From contig CAZZKV010000021.1 of NCBI GenBank assembly GCA_964654665.1, forward strand, positions 1 through 49,995: 49,995 bases of DNA, written 5' to 3'. Of the stretch, positions 26,252 to 35,094 are shown in pieces; the first letter of the stretch is position 1, and every line of letters begins with the position of its first letter. Source of the DNA: CALCKU01 sp964654665. Its GTDB lineage: Bacteria > Pseudomonadota > Alphaproteobacteria > Caulobacterales > Maricaulaceae. A program made the position numbers and the translations under genes. The notes under the pieces are model-generated. The model did no database searches, had not been told where the DNA came from, and saw only the letters and a program-made list of their open reading frames with translations.

Positions 26252-27853
26252 ATGTTTTACCTGATCCTTGGCGGTATTGCGCTTATAGGTTTGTTGATGG
26301 TTCTGTTTCAAATGCGGAATCACCATAAAGGGCTCTATATTTTGTTTTTTGCAGAGATGTGGGAACGTTTTTCCTATTATGGGATGCGTGCGTTGTTAAT
26401 TCTATATCTCACTAAACACTTCCTCTTTGAACGGGATGCAGCTTATGGTCTTTATGGGGCCTATACAACTTTGGTTTATATTACGCCTGTGATTGGCGGT
26501 ATGCTGGCGGATAAGTATTTAGGTGCCAGAAAAGCTGTAGTTATTGGAGCTGTTTTACTAGTATTAGGGCATATGGGTATGGCGATCGAGGGTGATCCTG
26601 TTGCTATTGGCGGAACGGCTGATCCCGGTATACTTAATATTTTCTACTTCTCTTTAGCTTTGATTGTTGCAGGTGTGGGCTTTTTGAAAGCTAATATTTC
26701 AACAATAGTTGGGGCTCTTTATCGTAAAACAGATGAACGGCGAGATTCGGCCTTCACACTCTTTTATGTAGGGATCAATTTAGGTGCTGCTTTTGGCGCT
26801 CTTTTGGCTGGATATCTTGGCGAAACTTACGGCTGGAAATATGGGTTCGGTCTTGCCGGGATTGGTATGTTGGCAGGGCTATTAGTTTTCGTTTGGGGTA
26901 AACCTTTATTACAGGGTGCTGGAGAACCGGCAAACCCGGCTTTATTGAAAGAGAAAGTTCTGGGGGGATTAAGCCGCGAAATGATCATATACCTCTGCAC
27001 AATTGCCGCAGTCTTTGTAATTTGGATTCTTGTGCGTAGTCAGGCCACGGTTAACATCATATTGTTAGCCGCGATGGCAACAGTTTATGGATTTATTGTG
27101 TGGAAGTCAGTTGCCCAATTGTTACCAGAAGAACGTAGCCGTATTTTTGTGGCTCTGTTTTTAATATCAGTAAATGTTCTTTTTTGGGGCCTATTTGAAC
27201 AGACAGGATCTTCATTAAATCTTTATACTGATGAACAGGTTGATCGCAATATTTTTGGCCAAGAAATTGTTCCCTCTGTCTTTCAGTCTATTAATGCGAT
27301 TTACATCATTTTATTGGGACCGATTTTTGCGGCTTTGTGGGTATGGCTTGGAAAGCGCGGTCTTAACCCATCCGCTCCTATGAAGTTCGGTATCGCGGTT
27401 ATTCAGCTTGGTTTAGGGTTTTTGGTTCTCGTCTGGGGCGCAAAGGCTGCTGGAACGAATTTGACACCTGTCTTATTTATCTTCCTGATTTATCTTTTAC
27501 ACACGACAGGCGAGTTATGTATGTCACCGGTTGGTTTGTCAGCAATGACACGTTTGTCACCAACCCGTATGGTTGGGCTGATGATGGGAGCATGGTTTTT
27601 GGCATCGGGCGCTGGTAATGCAGTTGCTGCAATAATTGCTCAGGCTACGGCAGTAACGGGCCCCAATGGCGAAAGTATGGTTTTAGACGTTTATTCGCGT
27701 GTTGGCTGGGTCGCAATTGTTATCGGTGGTATCATGATGGCCGTGTCACCGATCCTTAATAAATACATGTATTTGGATACATTGCGCGATGATGAAACTC
27801 ACGAGAGTGATGCCAAAGTTGCAGCCTCGGTTACATTGCCGGGCACGCATTAA
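26252..27853 (+). CDS. POT/PTR family proton-coupled di/tripeptide transporter
   Basis: 533 residues from the ATG at 26252, chosen because GGGGAG lies six bases upstream and the membrane protein begins there; the frame is open further 5' with a basic non-family extension. Family motifs include AEMWERFSYYGMRALLILYL (the ExxERFxYY proton-coupling motif), GGMLADKYLGARK, the PTR2 motif FTLFYVGINLGAAFG and GLFEQTGSSLNLY. About 14 membrane helices. It imports di- and tripeptides with protons. T-ending codons dominate as in the TonB operon, suggesting high expression. Confidence 0.95.
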   Translation: MFYLILGGIALIGLLMVLFQMRNHHKGLYILFFAEMWERFSYYGMRALLILYLTKHFLFERDAAYGLYGAYTTLVYITPVIGGMLADKYLGARKAVVIGAVLLVLGHMGMAIEGDPVAIGGTADPGILNIFYFSLALIVAGVGFLKANISTIVGALYRKTDERRDSAFTLFYVGINLGAAFGALLAGYLGETYGWKYGFGLAGIGMLAGLLVFVWGKPLLQGAGEPANPALLKEKVLGGLSREMIIYLCTIAAVFVIWILVRSQATVNIILLAAMATVYGFIVWKSVAQLLPEERSRIFVALFLISVNVLFWGLFEQTGSSLNLYTDEQVDRNIFGQEIVPSVFQSINAIYIILLGPIFAALWVWLGKRGLNPSAPMKFGIAVIQLGLGFLVLVWGAKAAGTNLTPVLFIFLIYLLHTTGELCMSPVGLSAMTRLSPTRMVGLMMGAWFLASGAGNAVAAIIAQATAVTGPNGESMVLDVYSRVGWVAIVIGGIMMAVSPILNKYMYLDTLRDDETHESDAKVAASVTLPGTH

Positions 27854-27888
27854 GGTGTGATGTGACTATTATGGGGTTTATCCCAATA

Positions 27889-27918
27889 AAAAGCCCGCTC
27901 AGTTGAGCGGGCTTTTTT
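27889..27918. terminator. Bidirectional Rho-independent terminator
   Basis: AAGCCCGCTC and GAGCGGGCTT form a ten-pair stem around a four-base loop, flanked by A residues on one side and six T on the other. It lies between the convergent POT transporter and DUF937 genes and can serve both. Confidence 0.9.
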
Positions 27919-27936
27919 AATGAGAGATGAGAGTGC

Positions 27937-28593
27937 TTAGCGGTTCATCATCATGCCGAGTATATCATCCATTGTGTTGCCGTCCCCGTCTGCATCAAGC
28001 ATTTTACCAATCATGCCAAGGCCTTGGCTATGGGCTTGTTGTTGCTGGCGCTGAGCCCGGGCTTTGCCGCCCATAACAGCGCCGAGGATGCCGCCAAGAC
28101 CAGATTTTTGCCCGCCGCCCATCAGATGTTGCATGGCCATGCCGGTCAGGGCCGATTGCATAGAGGGTTGGCGCGTTTGCTTGGACAGGCTGCCCATCGC
28201 CATGGTCGCCACAAGAGGCAACAGTTTTTTCAAAATGCCCGTATCAAGGCCTGTTTGTTTAGCAGCGCGACTGGCCACGGTGCGCGATACATCTTTGGAG
28301 CCAAACAAATGTCCCAAAATTGCATTGCCGTCAGCGACGGTTTCCGGTCGGCCTAACATCTCGGGTTTTTCAATATAGTCTTGGTGATTACCATTTTGCA
28401 GTGCACCTAACAGGCCTGCCAAGCCCTGCGGGCTGGATGTATTTTGTTTCAATGCGGATGATATAGCGGGCAGAAGCGCGGCAATCGCAGATTGGCTTTG
28501 TTGCTGGTTAAGCCCAAGGCCAGCGCCGGCTTGCTGCGCTGCGGCGCCATTTTGCGCACTCATAATCATTTCAAGTAGGTTCATTGCTGACAT
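27937..28593 (-). CDS. DUF937 family protein
   Basis: 218 residues from the ATG at 28593, since GGAGG stands five bases before it (an ATG four codons upstream lies before that site). The sequence is rich in Gln, Ala, Gly and Met: an N-terminal helical repeat (LEMIMSAQNGAAAQQAG, SAIAALLPAISSALKQN), a YidB/DUF937-like helical segment (ILKKLLPLVATMAMGSLSKQ), then a Gly/Gln linker. It ends with MLDADGDGNTMDDILGMMM, an EF-hand-like acidic loop. No signal peptide. Function is unknown; the family is common in Proteobacteria. Confidence 0.8.
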   Translation of the reverse strand: MSAMNLLEMIMSAQNGAAAQQAGAGLGLNQQQSQSAIAALLPAISSALKQNTSSPQGLAGLLGALQNGNHQDYIEKPEMLGRPETVADGNAILGHLFGSKDVSRTVASRAAKQTGLDTGILKKLLPLVATMAMGSLSKQTRQPSMQSALTGMAMQHLMGGGQKSGLGGILGAVMGGKARAQRQQQQAHSQGLGMIGKMLDADGDGNTMDDILGMMMNR

Positions 28594-28779
28594 TAGGTCC
28601 TCCATTCACAATACAGTGGATATAGGCCCATAGCTCATAATAAGCTAGTCCAAAGCACTGTATAAGACAGTCTCATTGACAGTTAAGCTTGTAAACTGCT
28701 GGTAATCATTTCCTTATATTTCGCAAGCGTTCGACGGCTATAGAGCAGTCCAAAGCATGGCCCTATAGCCATGACTGCC

Positions 28780-29106
28780 TTAACGGCTAAGGTCGTAACT
28801 TTCTTGCAGCCAATGTTCCCATATTTCTCGGGGCATCGGTTTATCGATGCTAAACCGGGCGGTAATCCATGAGCCTTTGCCCGCTTGATAATCATCGGGA
28901 TGGGCTTTGGCCAAAGCTTCGGCTTGCGGCTTAGAGGCTCTTAATTTGAACATTGCTTTATAGCGCCCGCCTTGCTCGCCAATAAAAAAGAACGATTTTT
29001 TACCACGGCGAAACGCACTTTGCGTACAGGCTGTCCCTTCGGTTACGCCATTATAGTGTCCGGCCTTGAGCCGCATGGCGTGAGTGGGATCATGTGATTT
29101 ATCCAT
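28780..29106 (-). CDS. MmcQ/YjbR-type small protein
   Basis: 108 residues. The layout fits the MmcQ/YjbR (DNA-binding-protein-like, CyaY-fold) family: CTQSAFRRGKKSFFFIGEQ, then YKAMFKLRAS, and a C-terminal IWEHWLQESYDLSR resembling the family ending. It is 45 bases downstream of tldD on the same strand and probably shares its transcript. The molecular role of this family is not well established. No signal peptide or membrane segment. Confidence 0.7.
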   Translation of the reverse strand: MDKSHDPTHAMRLKAGHYNGVTEGTACTQSAFRRGKKSFFFIGEQGGRYKAMFKLRASKPQAEALAKAHPDDYQAGKGSWITARFSIDKPMPREIWEHWLQESYDLSR

Positions 29107-29151
29107 ATGGCCAGCATAATCGATTAATGGAGGTCTGTCACCCTGTCTGGA

Positions 29152-30567
29152 TTATACGGCTGACCCGCCAACGGTCATACGTTCAATATAAAGCGAGGGC
29201 TGACCAACGCCAACAGGTACGCCTTGGCCTGCTTTGCCGCAAACCCCGATGCCGGGGTCCAATTCCATATCATTGCCGACATGGCGGATTTGGGTCAAAA
29301 CTGTTGGTCCGTCGCCGATTAATGTGGCCCCTTTGAGCGGTTCTTCAACCTTGCCATTGCGCACGCGATACGCTTCGGTGCATTGGAAAACAAATTTGCC
29401 GGAGGTGATATCAACCTGTCCACCGCCAAAATTAGTGGCATATATACCGTCTTGCAGATCAGCCAGAATTTCGCCAGGGTCTGTGTCCCCGCCCAACATA
29501 AAGGTGTTGGTCATGCGTGGCATGGGCTGATGGGCAAAACTTTCACGCCGCCCGTTACCCGTAGCCTGTACGCCCAAGAGCCGGGCATTCATCCGGTCTT
29601 GCATAAAGCCTTTTAAAATACCGTCTTCAATCAGGGTTGTTCGTGATGTTGGCGTGCCTTCATCATCGATGGTCAGTGAGCCGCGCAAGCCGGGCAGAGC
29701 GCCGTCATCGACAATAGTAACGCCTTTAGAGGCAACGCGTTCGCCGGTCATGCCGGCAAAAGCCGATGTTCCCTTGCGGATAAAATCGCCTTCTAGGCCA
29801 TGGCCAATGGCTTCGTGTAACAACACGCCCGGCCAGCCCGGACCAAGAACAACATCCATTTGTCCAGCCGGAGCCGGGACCGATGTTAAATTCACTTTCG
29901 CTTGGCGTAAGGCTTCGCTGGCAAGGGCCCTCCATTGTGAGGGGGCGATGAAATCTTCATAAGATGTCCGTCCGCCAACCCCGGCAAAACCGGTCTCGCG
30001 GCGACCATCTTTTTCCGCGGTGATCGCAATATTAAGCCGGACAAGCGGGCGCATATCATCATAACGCTGCCCGCCGGCCCGTAATATAGCGATTGCACGG
30101 CGCGATCCTGATAAGGTCACTGTGACTTGCACAACGGCCGGATCCATAGCCCGGCAATAGGCATCAATCTCTTGCAGCAGCTCAACCTTGCCACCAAAAT
30201 CGGGCGAGGCCACAGGGTCTATATCCGTATATAATCGTGTGTTTGTACGGTTTGGCGCCGGGGACATTGTTCCGTTATACCCTTGCTTGGCCATAATCAC
30301 CGCCTCTGAGGCACGCCTCATGGCGCCAACACTCAGATCCGTACCTTGGGCGAATCCTGTTGTTTCCCCAGCCACGCAGCGCAAGCCAAAGCCGCGTGAT
30401 GTATCAAAACTGGCGGTTTTAAGCCGGCCATCATCAAAGCTTAGCGCTTCGGAAATCCCGCGTTCGACATAAAGTTCCCCGTCATCAGCCCCTATCAGGG
30501 TGTTATCAAGAATCACTTGGGCCTGCGCGGCGGATAGGTCGCTATCATCAAAGGCAAAATCAGTCAT
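29152..30567 (-). CDS. tldD: Metalloprotease TldD
   Basis: 471 residues. The zinc motif HEAIGH (residues 251-256) is intact, followed by GLEGDFIRKGTSAFAG. Other TldD features include RGFGLRCVAGETTGFAQG, LRGSLTIDDEGTPTSRTTLIE and the C-terminal GNDMELDPGIGVCGKAGQGVPVGVGQPSLYI-type ending, here seen as GVCGKAGQGVPVGVGQPSL. With TldE it forms a heterodimer that degrades unfolded peptides and matures some modified peptides; tldE is not in this window. The gene is divergent from the cytochrome oxidase operon. Confidence 0.95.
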   Translation of the reverse strand: MTDFAFDDSDLSAAQAQVILDNTLIGADDGELYVERGISEALSFDDGRLKTASFDTSRGFGLRCVAGETTGFAQGTDLSVGAMRRASEAVIMAKQGYNGTMSPAPNRTNTRLYTDIDPVASPDFGGKVELLQEIDAYCRAMDPAVVQVTVTLSGSRRAIAILRAGGQRYDDMRPLVRLNIAITAEKDGRRETGFAGVGGRTSYEDFIAPSQWRALASEALRQAKVNLTSVPAPAGQMDVVLGPGWPGVLLHEAIGHGLEGDFIRKGTSAFAGMTGERVASKGVTIVDDGALPGLRGSLTIDDEGTPTSRTTLIEDGILKGFMQDRMNARLLGVQATGNGRRESFAHQPMPRMTNTFMLGGDTDPGEILADLQDGIYATNFGGGQVDITSGKFVFQCTEAYRVRNGKVEEPLKGATLIGDGPTVLTQIRHVGNDMELDPGIGVCGKAGQGVPVGVGQPSLYIERMTVGGSAV

Positions 30568-30794
30568 AAGGGCGCATTTCTTTAAAAAAAATCCGCTCTA
30601 GCAGCGAACAGAGACTTTATGTAGTCACGAAAGCGCGATAGTCTAGCTTTTATCGCATTATAAATGCGACAATCCGCGCGTCAGATGGTAACTGACGTAA
30701 CAAAGAATTGCGCGTATATGACGGGCGAGCTATGGCCCAATGACAGTGGCTTTGCGCTTCAGGTTTTGCTGAGGACCAAAAAAGAGGAAATGCG
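30568..30794. promoter_or_regulatory. Divergent regulatory region between tldD and the oxidase operon
   Basis: This 227-base gap holds two hairpins: TCGCATT-ATA-AATGCGA (30654-30670, perfect seven pairs) and CGTCAG / CTGACG (30680-30685 and 30693-30698). They sit in what is probably the ctaC leader, but either could instead be an operator. Promoter boxes are not clear enough to place. Confidence 0.4.
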
Positions 30795-31637
30795 ATGGGC
30801 ATGACACATAAATTATTATCGGGACTGGCGGCAACGTTATTTATGCCGAATTTAGCGTTCGCGAGTCAACCAAAGGACGGGTCAATCGGTTTCCAAGAGG
30901 CTGTGACACCCGTCATGGAACAATTGGCTGCGTTCCATAATGGTCCGATAATGGTGATTATTACCGTCATTACATTATTTGTTCTGATTTTAATGGGCTA
31001 TATTTTGTTCCGGTTTTCCGAAAAGCGTAATCCTGTCCCATCAAAAACCTCACATAATACCATGATTGAATTTATCTGGACCTTTGTTCCTGTGGTTATC
31101 CTTGTCGTTATGGCAGTTCCGTCAATGCGGCTGCTATATTTACAAGATCGCCTGCCTGAGACAGAGCTTACAATTAAAGTCACAGGGAACACATGGAATT
31201 GGGAATATGAATATCCCGATTTTGAAAATGTCGATAGTTTTGTCTCTAACCCGCTCGAAACACCGGAAGAGGCGAAGGCAGCAGGAAAGCCTTACCTATT
31301 AGGAACGGATGCGCCTCTGGTTGTACCCGTTGGCAAAAAAGTGAAAGTCCTTGTGACATCATCCAATAATTTACACGCATTTGCCGTGCCTGCCTTTGGC
31401 GTTAAAATGGATGCAGTGCCGGGCCGGATTAACCAGACATGGTTTGAGGTCAATGCCGGTAAAGAGGGTACATATTACGGTCAGTGTTCTGAAATATGCG
31501 GTATTCGCCATTATAAAATGCCAATTGAAGTGAAAGTTGTCAGCCAATCTGATTTTGACCAATGGGTTGAAAATGGCGGTGCCTTTTCACAAAGCGTGGC
31601 AGCCCTTGGCGGCGGCGTAAGCGCGGTACAGGAATAG
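30795..31637 (+). CDS. ctaC: Cytochrome c oxidase subunit II
   Basis: 280 residues: a signal peptide (about 1-24, ending AFA), two membrane helices (about 52-75 and 92-115) and the periplasmic cupredoxin domain. The binuclear CuA ligands are present: His in NNLHAFAVPAFG and C-x3-C-x3-H-x2-M in QCSEICGIRHYKMP. It accepts electrons from cytochrome c. GAGGAAA lies ahead of the ATG. First gene of the aa3-type oxidase operon; the spacing to ctaD is ten bases. Confidence 0.97.
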   Translation: MGMTHKLLSGLAATLFMPNLAFASQPKDGSIGFQEAVTPVMEQLAAFHNGPIMVIITVITLFVLILMGYILFRFSEKRNPVPSKTSHNTMIEFIWTFVPVVILVVMAVPSMRLLYLQDRLPETELTIKVTGNTWNWEYEYPDFENVDSFVSNPLETPEEAKAAGKPYLLGTDAPLVVPVGKKVKVLVTSSNNLHAFAVPAFGVKMDAVPGRINQTWFEVNAGKEGTYYGQCSEICGIRHYKMPIEVKVVSQSDFDQWVENGGAFSQSVAALGGGVSAVQE

Positions 31638-31647
31638 GAGAGAGATC

Positions 31648-33276
31648 ATGGTAGCGACACCTTACGGCGGCGATCACGCACATGATGACGGCAAACCCGG
31701 TTTTTTTCAGCGTTGGTTTTATTCAACAAACCATAAAGATATTGGTACGCTCTATCTGATTTTTGGTATTTTTTCCGGCATTATTGGCGGATATTTATCC
31801 TTTATGATGCGTTTGGAATTGGGCGCGCCAGGTATTCAGCATTTTACCAATGAACATCAATATTTAGTCTATGTGTCTATGCATGGCCTGATTATGATTT
31901 TCTTTATGGTTATGCCTGCCGTTATTGGCGGTTTTGGTAATTGGTTTGTCCCGATTATGATTGGCGCGCCGGATATGGCCTTTCCGCGTATGAATAATCT
32001 GTCGTTCTGGCTGTTACCCGTGGCGCTTATCTGCCTTTTAATCAGTTTTATCGTGCCGGGCTCTGCCTCGGGGAATGGTTTTGGGGGGGGATGGGTTATG
32101 TATCCACCGCTCTCGACCTCGGGCAGTCCGGGGCCGGCGTTTGATTTTATTATTATTGGTCTATTAGCGGCAGGTTTTTCCTCTATTTTTGGTGCGATTA
32201 ACTTTATCACGACAATCCTCAACATGCGCGCACCGGGCATGACAATGCATAAAATGCCATTATTTGCCTGGTCTGTTCTGGTAACAGCCTTTTTGTTATT
32301 ATTGGCTTTGCCGGTTTTAGCCGCTTCGCTCTTTATGTTATTCACGGACCGTATTGACGGGGGTACGGGCTTTTTTGATCCGGCGATGGGCGGTGACCCT
32401 GAGATGTTCCAGCATCTGTTTTGGTTCTTTGGCCATCCCGAAGTCTATATTATGATCTTGCCTGCATTTGGTATTATCTCCCATGTTATTTCGACATTTT
32501 CGCGCAAGCCGATTTTCGGGTATCTGGGCATGGCCTATGCCATGGTTGCGATTGGTGTTGTCGGCTTCGTTGTCTGGGCCCACCATATGTATACAGTCGG
32601 TATGGATGTTAATCTAAAAGCTTATTTCTTGGCCGCGACATTGGTTATTGCTGTGCCGACAGGGGTTAAAATATTCTCTTGGCTGGCGACAATGTGGGGG
32701 GGGTCTATTCGCCTGACCATTCCGATGTTATGGGCCAATGCCTTTATTATTCTGTTTGTTATTGGCGGCGTGACCGGTGTGGTTCTGGCCAATGCGGGCA
32801 TCGATACGGCGCTGCATGACACCTATTATGTTGTGGCGCATTTCCATTATGTTCTGTCTATGGGCGCTGTCTTTGGTATCTTCTGCGGATTTTACTATTG
32901 GTTCGGTAAAATGTTTGGCGTTATGTATAATAAGCTTTTCGCCCACATCCATTTTTGGACATTCTTCTTTGGTGTCAACCTGATTTTCTTCCCGCAACAT
33001 TTCCTCGGGATGCAAGGTATGCCGCGTCGATATGTCGATTATCCGGTTGAATATACGCTATTTAACAAACTTTCGACCATGGGGGCTTATTTGACCCTTA
33101 TCGGTGTTGTGGCTTTCTTCCTGATGTTGGTCTGGTCTTTGATTATTAAGCGGGTTAAGGCGCCGGATAATTACTGGGGCGAGGGCGCAACAACGCTGGA
33201 ATGGACCTTGCCGTCCCCGCCGCCTTATCACCAATTCAATACATTGCCGCGTATTGAAGATGATGATGGCCATTAA
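31648..33276 (+). CDS. ctaD: Cytochrome c oxidase subunit I
   Basis: 542 residues with twelve membrane helices. The heme a and heme a3-CuB ligands and channels are visible: MHGLIMIFFMVMPAVIGGFG, WFFGHPEVYIMILPAFG (the CuB His-Tyr pair), AHHMYTVG and VAHFHYVLSMG (the HFH heme ligands). The sequence with GHPEVYI identifies an A-type heme-copper oxidase. It is the catalytic and proton-pumping subunit in the inner membrane. GAGAGA precedes the ATG. Confidence 0.98.
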   Translation: MVATPYGGDHAHDDGKPGFFQRWFYSTNHKDIGTLYLIFGIFSGIIGGYLSFMMRLELGAPGIQHFTNEHQYLVYVSMHGLIMIFFMVMPAVIGGFGNWFVPIMIGAPDMAFPRMNNLSFWLLPVALICLLISFIVPGSASGNGFGGGWVMYPPLSTSGSPGPAFDFIIIGLLAAGFSSIFGAINFITTILNMRAPGMTMHKMPLFAWSVLVTAFLLLLALPVLAASLFMLFTDRIDGGTGFFDPAMGGDPEMFQHLFWFFGHPEVYIMILPAFGIISHVISTFSRKPIFGYLGMAYAMVAIGVVGFVVWAHHMYTVGMDVNLKAYFLAATLVIAVPTGVKIFSWLATMWGGSIRLTIPMLWANAFIILFVIGGVTGVVLANAGIDTALHDTYYVVAHFHYVLSMGAVFGIFCGFYYWFGKMFGVMYNKLFAHIHFWTFFFGVNLIFFPQHFLGMQGMPRRYVDYPVEYTLFNKLSTMGAYLTLIGVVAFFLMLVWSLIIKRVKAPDNYWGEGATTLEWTLPSPPPYHQFNTLPRIEDDDGH

Positions 33277-33284
33277 GGAGTTAT

Positions 33285-34289
33285 ATGGCCACAGGCTCTA
33301 ACATAAGTCATCAGGGAAGGGCCGGCTCAGATATGATCCCGGCCCTTCCGCTTAATCCAGCGGGCATAAGTCTGGCCGAGCCGTCTGATTATTTCGCGTT
33401 GATGAAACCACGCGTTATGTCGCTTGTTGTCTTTACAGCTTGGGTTGGATTGCTGGTTGCGCCGGGGACTATGCCGCTCTGGAACGCTATTGCTTCTATC
33501 ATTTGCATCGCTGTGGGAGCGGGAGCCTCTGGCGCGCTGAATATGTGGTATGATGCGGATATTGACGCGCAAATGTCGCGCACGAAAAAACGCCCGCTTC
33601 CGCAGGGTAAAATGCCGCCGCGAGCCGCTTTGGGATTTGGCGTTATAATGAGTGCGGCGTCTGTATGGATGCTGTATATTGCTGCAAATATGGTCGCAGC
33701 AGGCCTGCTGGCTTTTACCATCTTTTTCTATCTGGTCATTTATACGATGTGGCTCAAGCGGTCTACGCCGCAAAATATTGTCATTGGCGGGGCCGCGGGT
33801 GCCTTCCCGCCTATGGTAGGCTGGGCAGCTGTGACGGGCGATATCACGATAAATTCGATCATATTATTTTTGATTATATTTATGTGGACCCCGCCGCATT
33901 TTTGGGCGCTGGCGCTCTATAAGACAGGGGATTATGCCCGCGTTGGTATCCCGATGATGCCGAATGTCAAAGGAGCACAGTCCACGCGGCGGCAGATATT
34001 TATATATGCGGTAATTTTGATGGTGATTGCCATTATGCCGTATTTCACCGGGCTTGGCGGCGGGCTTTACCTGCTTTTTGCGGTTGTGCTCAGCATCGGA
34101 TTTACCGCTCTGGCTTATAAGGTCTGGCAATCGCGGGCCGGCGAGAGCGCCGATACCAGCGATGAGGCCTCGCTTTATGCGGTTAAATCGGGGGATCGCG
34201 CCGCACGTAATCTTTTTGCGTTCTCTATATTGTATCTCTTTGCAATTTTTGGCGTTTTAGCCGCAGAACATTTGATACGAGCGTTATAA
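33285..34289 (+). CDS. ctaB: Protoheme IX farnesyltransferase (heme O synthase)
   Basis: 334 residues, nine membrane helices, UbiA-type prenyltransferase. The first Asp-rich motif is NMWYDADIDAQMSRTKKRP, the second, YKTGDYARVGIPMMPNVKG, carries the conserved second-loop residues. It adds a farnesyl group to heme b to give heme O, the precursor of heme A for subunit I. AAGGAG lies six bases before the ATG, immediately after ctaD. Confidence 0.96.
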   Translation: MATGSNISHQGRAGSDMIPALPLNPAGISLAEPSDYFALMKPRVMSLVVFTAWVGLLVAPGTMPLWNAIASIICIAVGAGASGALNMWYDADIDAQMSRTKKRPLPQGKMPPRAALGFGVIMSAASVWMLYIAANMVAAGLLAFTIFFYLVIYTMWLKRSTPQNIVIGGAAGAFPPMVGWAAVTGDITINSIILFLIIFMWTPPHFWALALYKTGDYARVGIPMMPNVKGAQSTRRQIFIYAVILMVIAIMPYFTGLGGGLYLLFAVVLSIGFTALAYKVWQSRAGESADTSDEASLYAVKSGDRAARNLFAFSILYLFAIFGVLAAEHLIRAL

Positions 34290-34290
34290 T

Positions 34291-34449
34291 ATGGCCGAAT
34301 ATCGTAATAAACCCACCGAATTTCGAGAGCCGACGCGCGAAGAACTGCTCGCGCGTAATAAACGCAATATAGCGCTGGCGATCGGGCTGGTTGTTTTTAT
34401 GGTTTTTATTTTTATCACCATGATTAGCCGCGGCATCGGGGCGGCGTAA
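34291..34449 (+). CDS. Small single-span membrane protein of the oxidase operon (CoxF-like)
   Basis: 52 residues starting with ATG one base after the ctaB stop; its TAA is immediately followed by the ctaG ATG. A charged cytoplasmic N-terminus (EEELLARNKRN-like, here PTREELLARNKRNIAL) is followed by one hydrophobic helix (about residues 28-45) and a short tail. The position between ctaB and ctaG is where alphaproteobacteria keep the short CoxF protein, and the length and topology agree. Its function in relatives is unclear, probably oxidase assembly. Too short for most gene callers' default cutoffs. Confidence 0.8.
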   Translation: MAEYRNKPTEFREPTREELLARNKRNIALAIGLVVFMVFIFITMISRGIGAA

Positions 34450-35016
34450 ATGGCGAATCAAAACCGGAAAACCTTGACAATATTATCCGGCGTGGCTGTG
34501 TCGATGCTGGCTTTGGGGTTCGCTTCAAAACCGCTTTATGACACATTTTGCAAAATCACAGGCTATGGCGGAACAACAGGCCAAGCTGTTGAAAATACAA
34601 GCGATGTTATTGAACGCTTTGTAACGGTGAATTTTGATTCCAATGTTTCGCAAGATTTGCCGTGGGAGTTTACGCCTGACCAAAGATCCATGCAGGTTCA
34701 GGTCGGCAAATCATCCTATGCGTTTTACAAGGTTAAAAACACATCAAGCCAGCCGGTTACAGGCATAGCGACTTATAATGTTGCGCCGATTAAAGCCGCA
34801 CCTTATTTTATCAAGACGGAATGTTTCTGTTTTACCGCGCAAACATTGGAACCGGGTAAAGAGGTTAGTTTTCCGGTTTTGTTTTTTATTGATTCGCAAA
34901 TTGCGGATGAAACCCGGCTTGATGATATAAAAGATATCACTTTGTCTTATACTTTCTTTGTTGCGGATGAAAAAACCGTCAAAAATGCGGCGATGCGCCG
35001 CGAGGCACTAAACTAG
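34450..35016 (+). CDS. ctaG: Cytochrome c oxidase assembly protein CtaG (Cox11)
   Basis: 188 residues: one N-terminal membrane helix (about 9-28), a DTFCKITGYGG motif, and a periplasmic immunoglobulin-like domain with the copper-binding CFCF pair in KTECFCFTAQTLEPG. It delivers copper to the CuB site of subunit I. It is read directly after the small CoxF-like gene (no gap). FPVLFFIDSQI follows as in the family. Confidence 0.96.
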   Translation: MANQNRKTLTILSGVAVSMLALGFASKPLYDTFCKITGYGGTTGQAVENTSDVIERFVTVNFDSNVSQDLPWEFTPDQRSMQVQVGKSSYAFYKVKNTSSQPVTGIATYNVAPIKAAPYFIKTECFCFTAQTLEPGKEVSFPVLFFIDSQIADETRLDDIKDITLSYTFFVADEKTVKNAAMRREALN

Positions 35017-35094
35017 AGCAATGTCATCTTGCACCGCTGGCTTTGCACCGTTATAGCCAGATGGAATTTAATAACCGCGCTTGCGGAGGGACTT

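Noticed and set aside
27889..27918. A bidirectional terminator as part of a repeat element or attachment site
   Set aside because: It is a single simple hairpin with T and A flanks; no second copy or integrase was seen.
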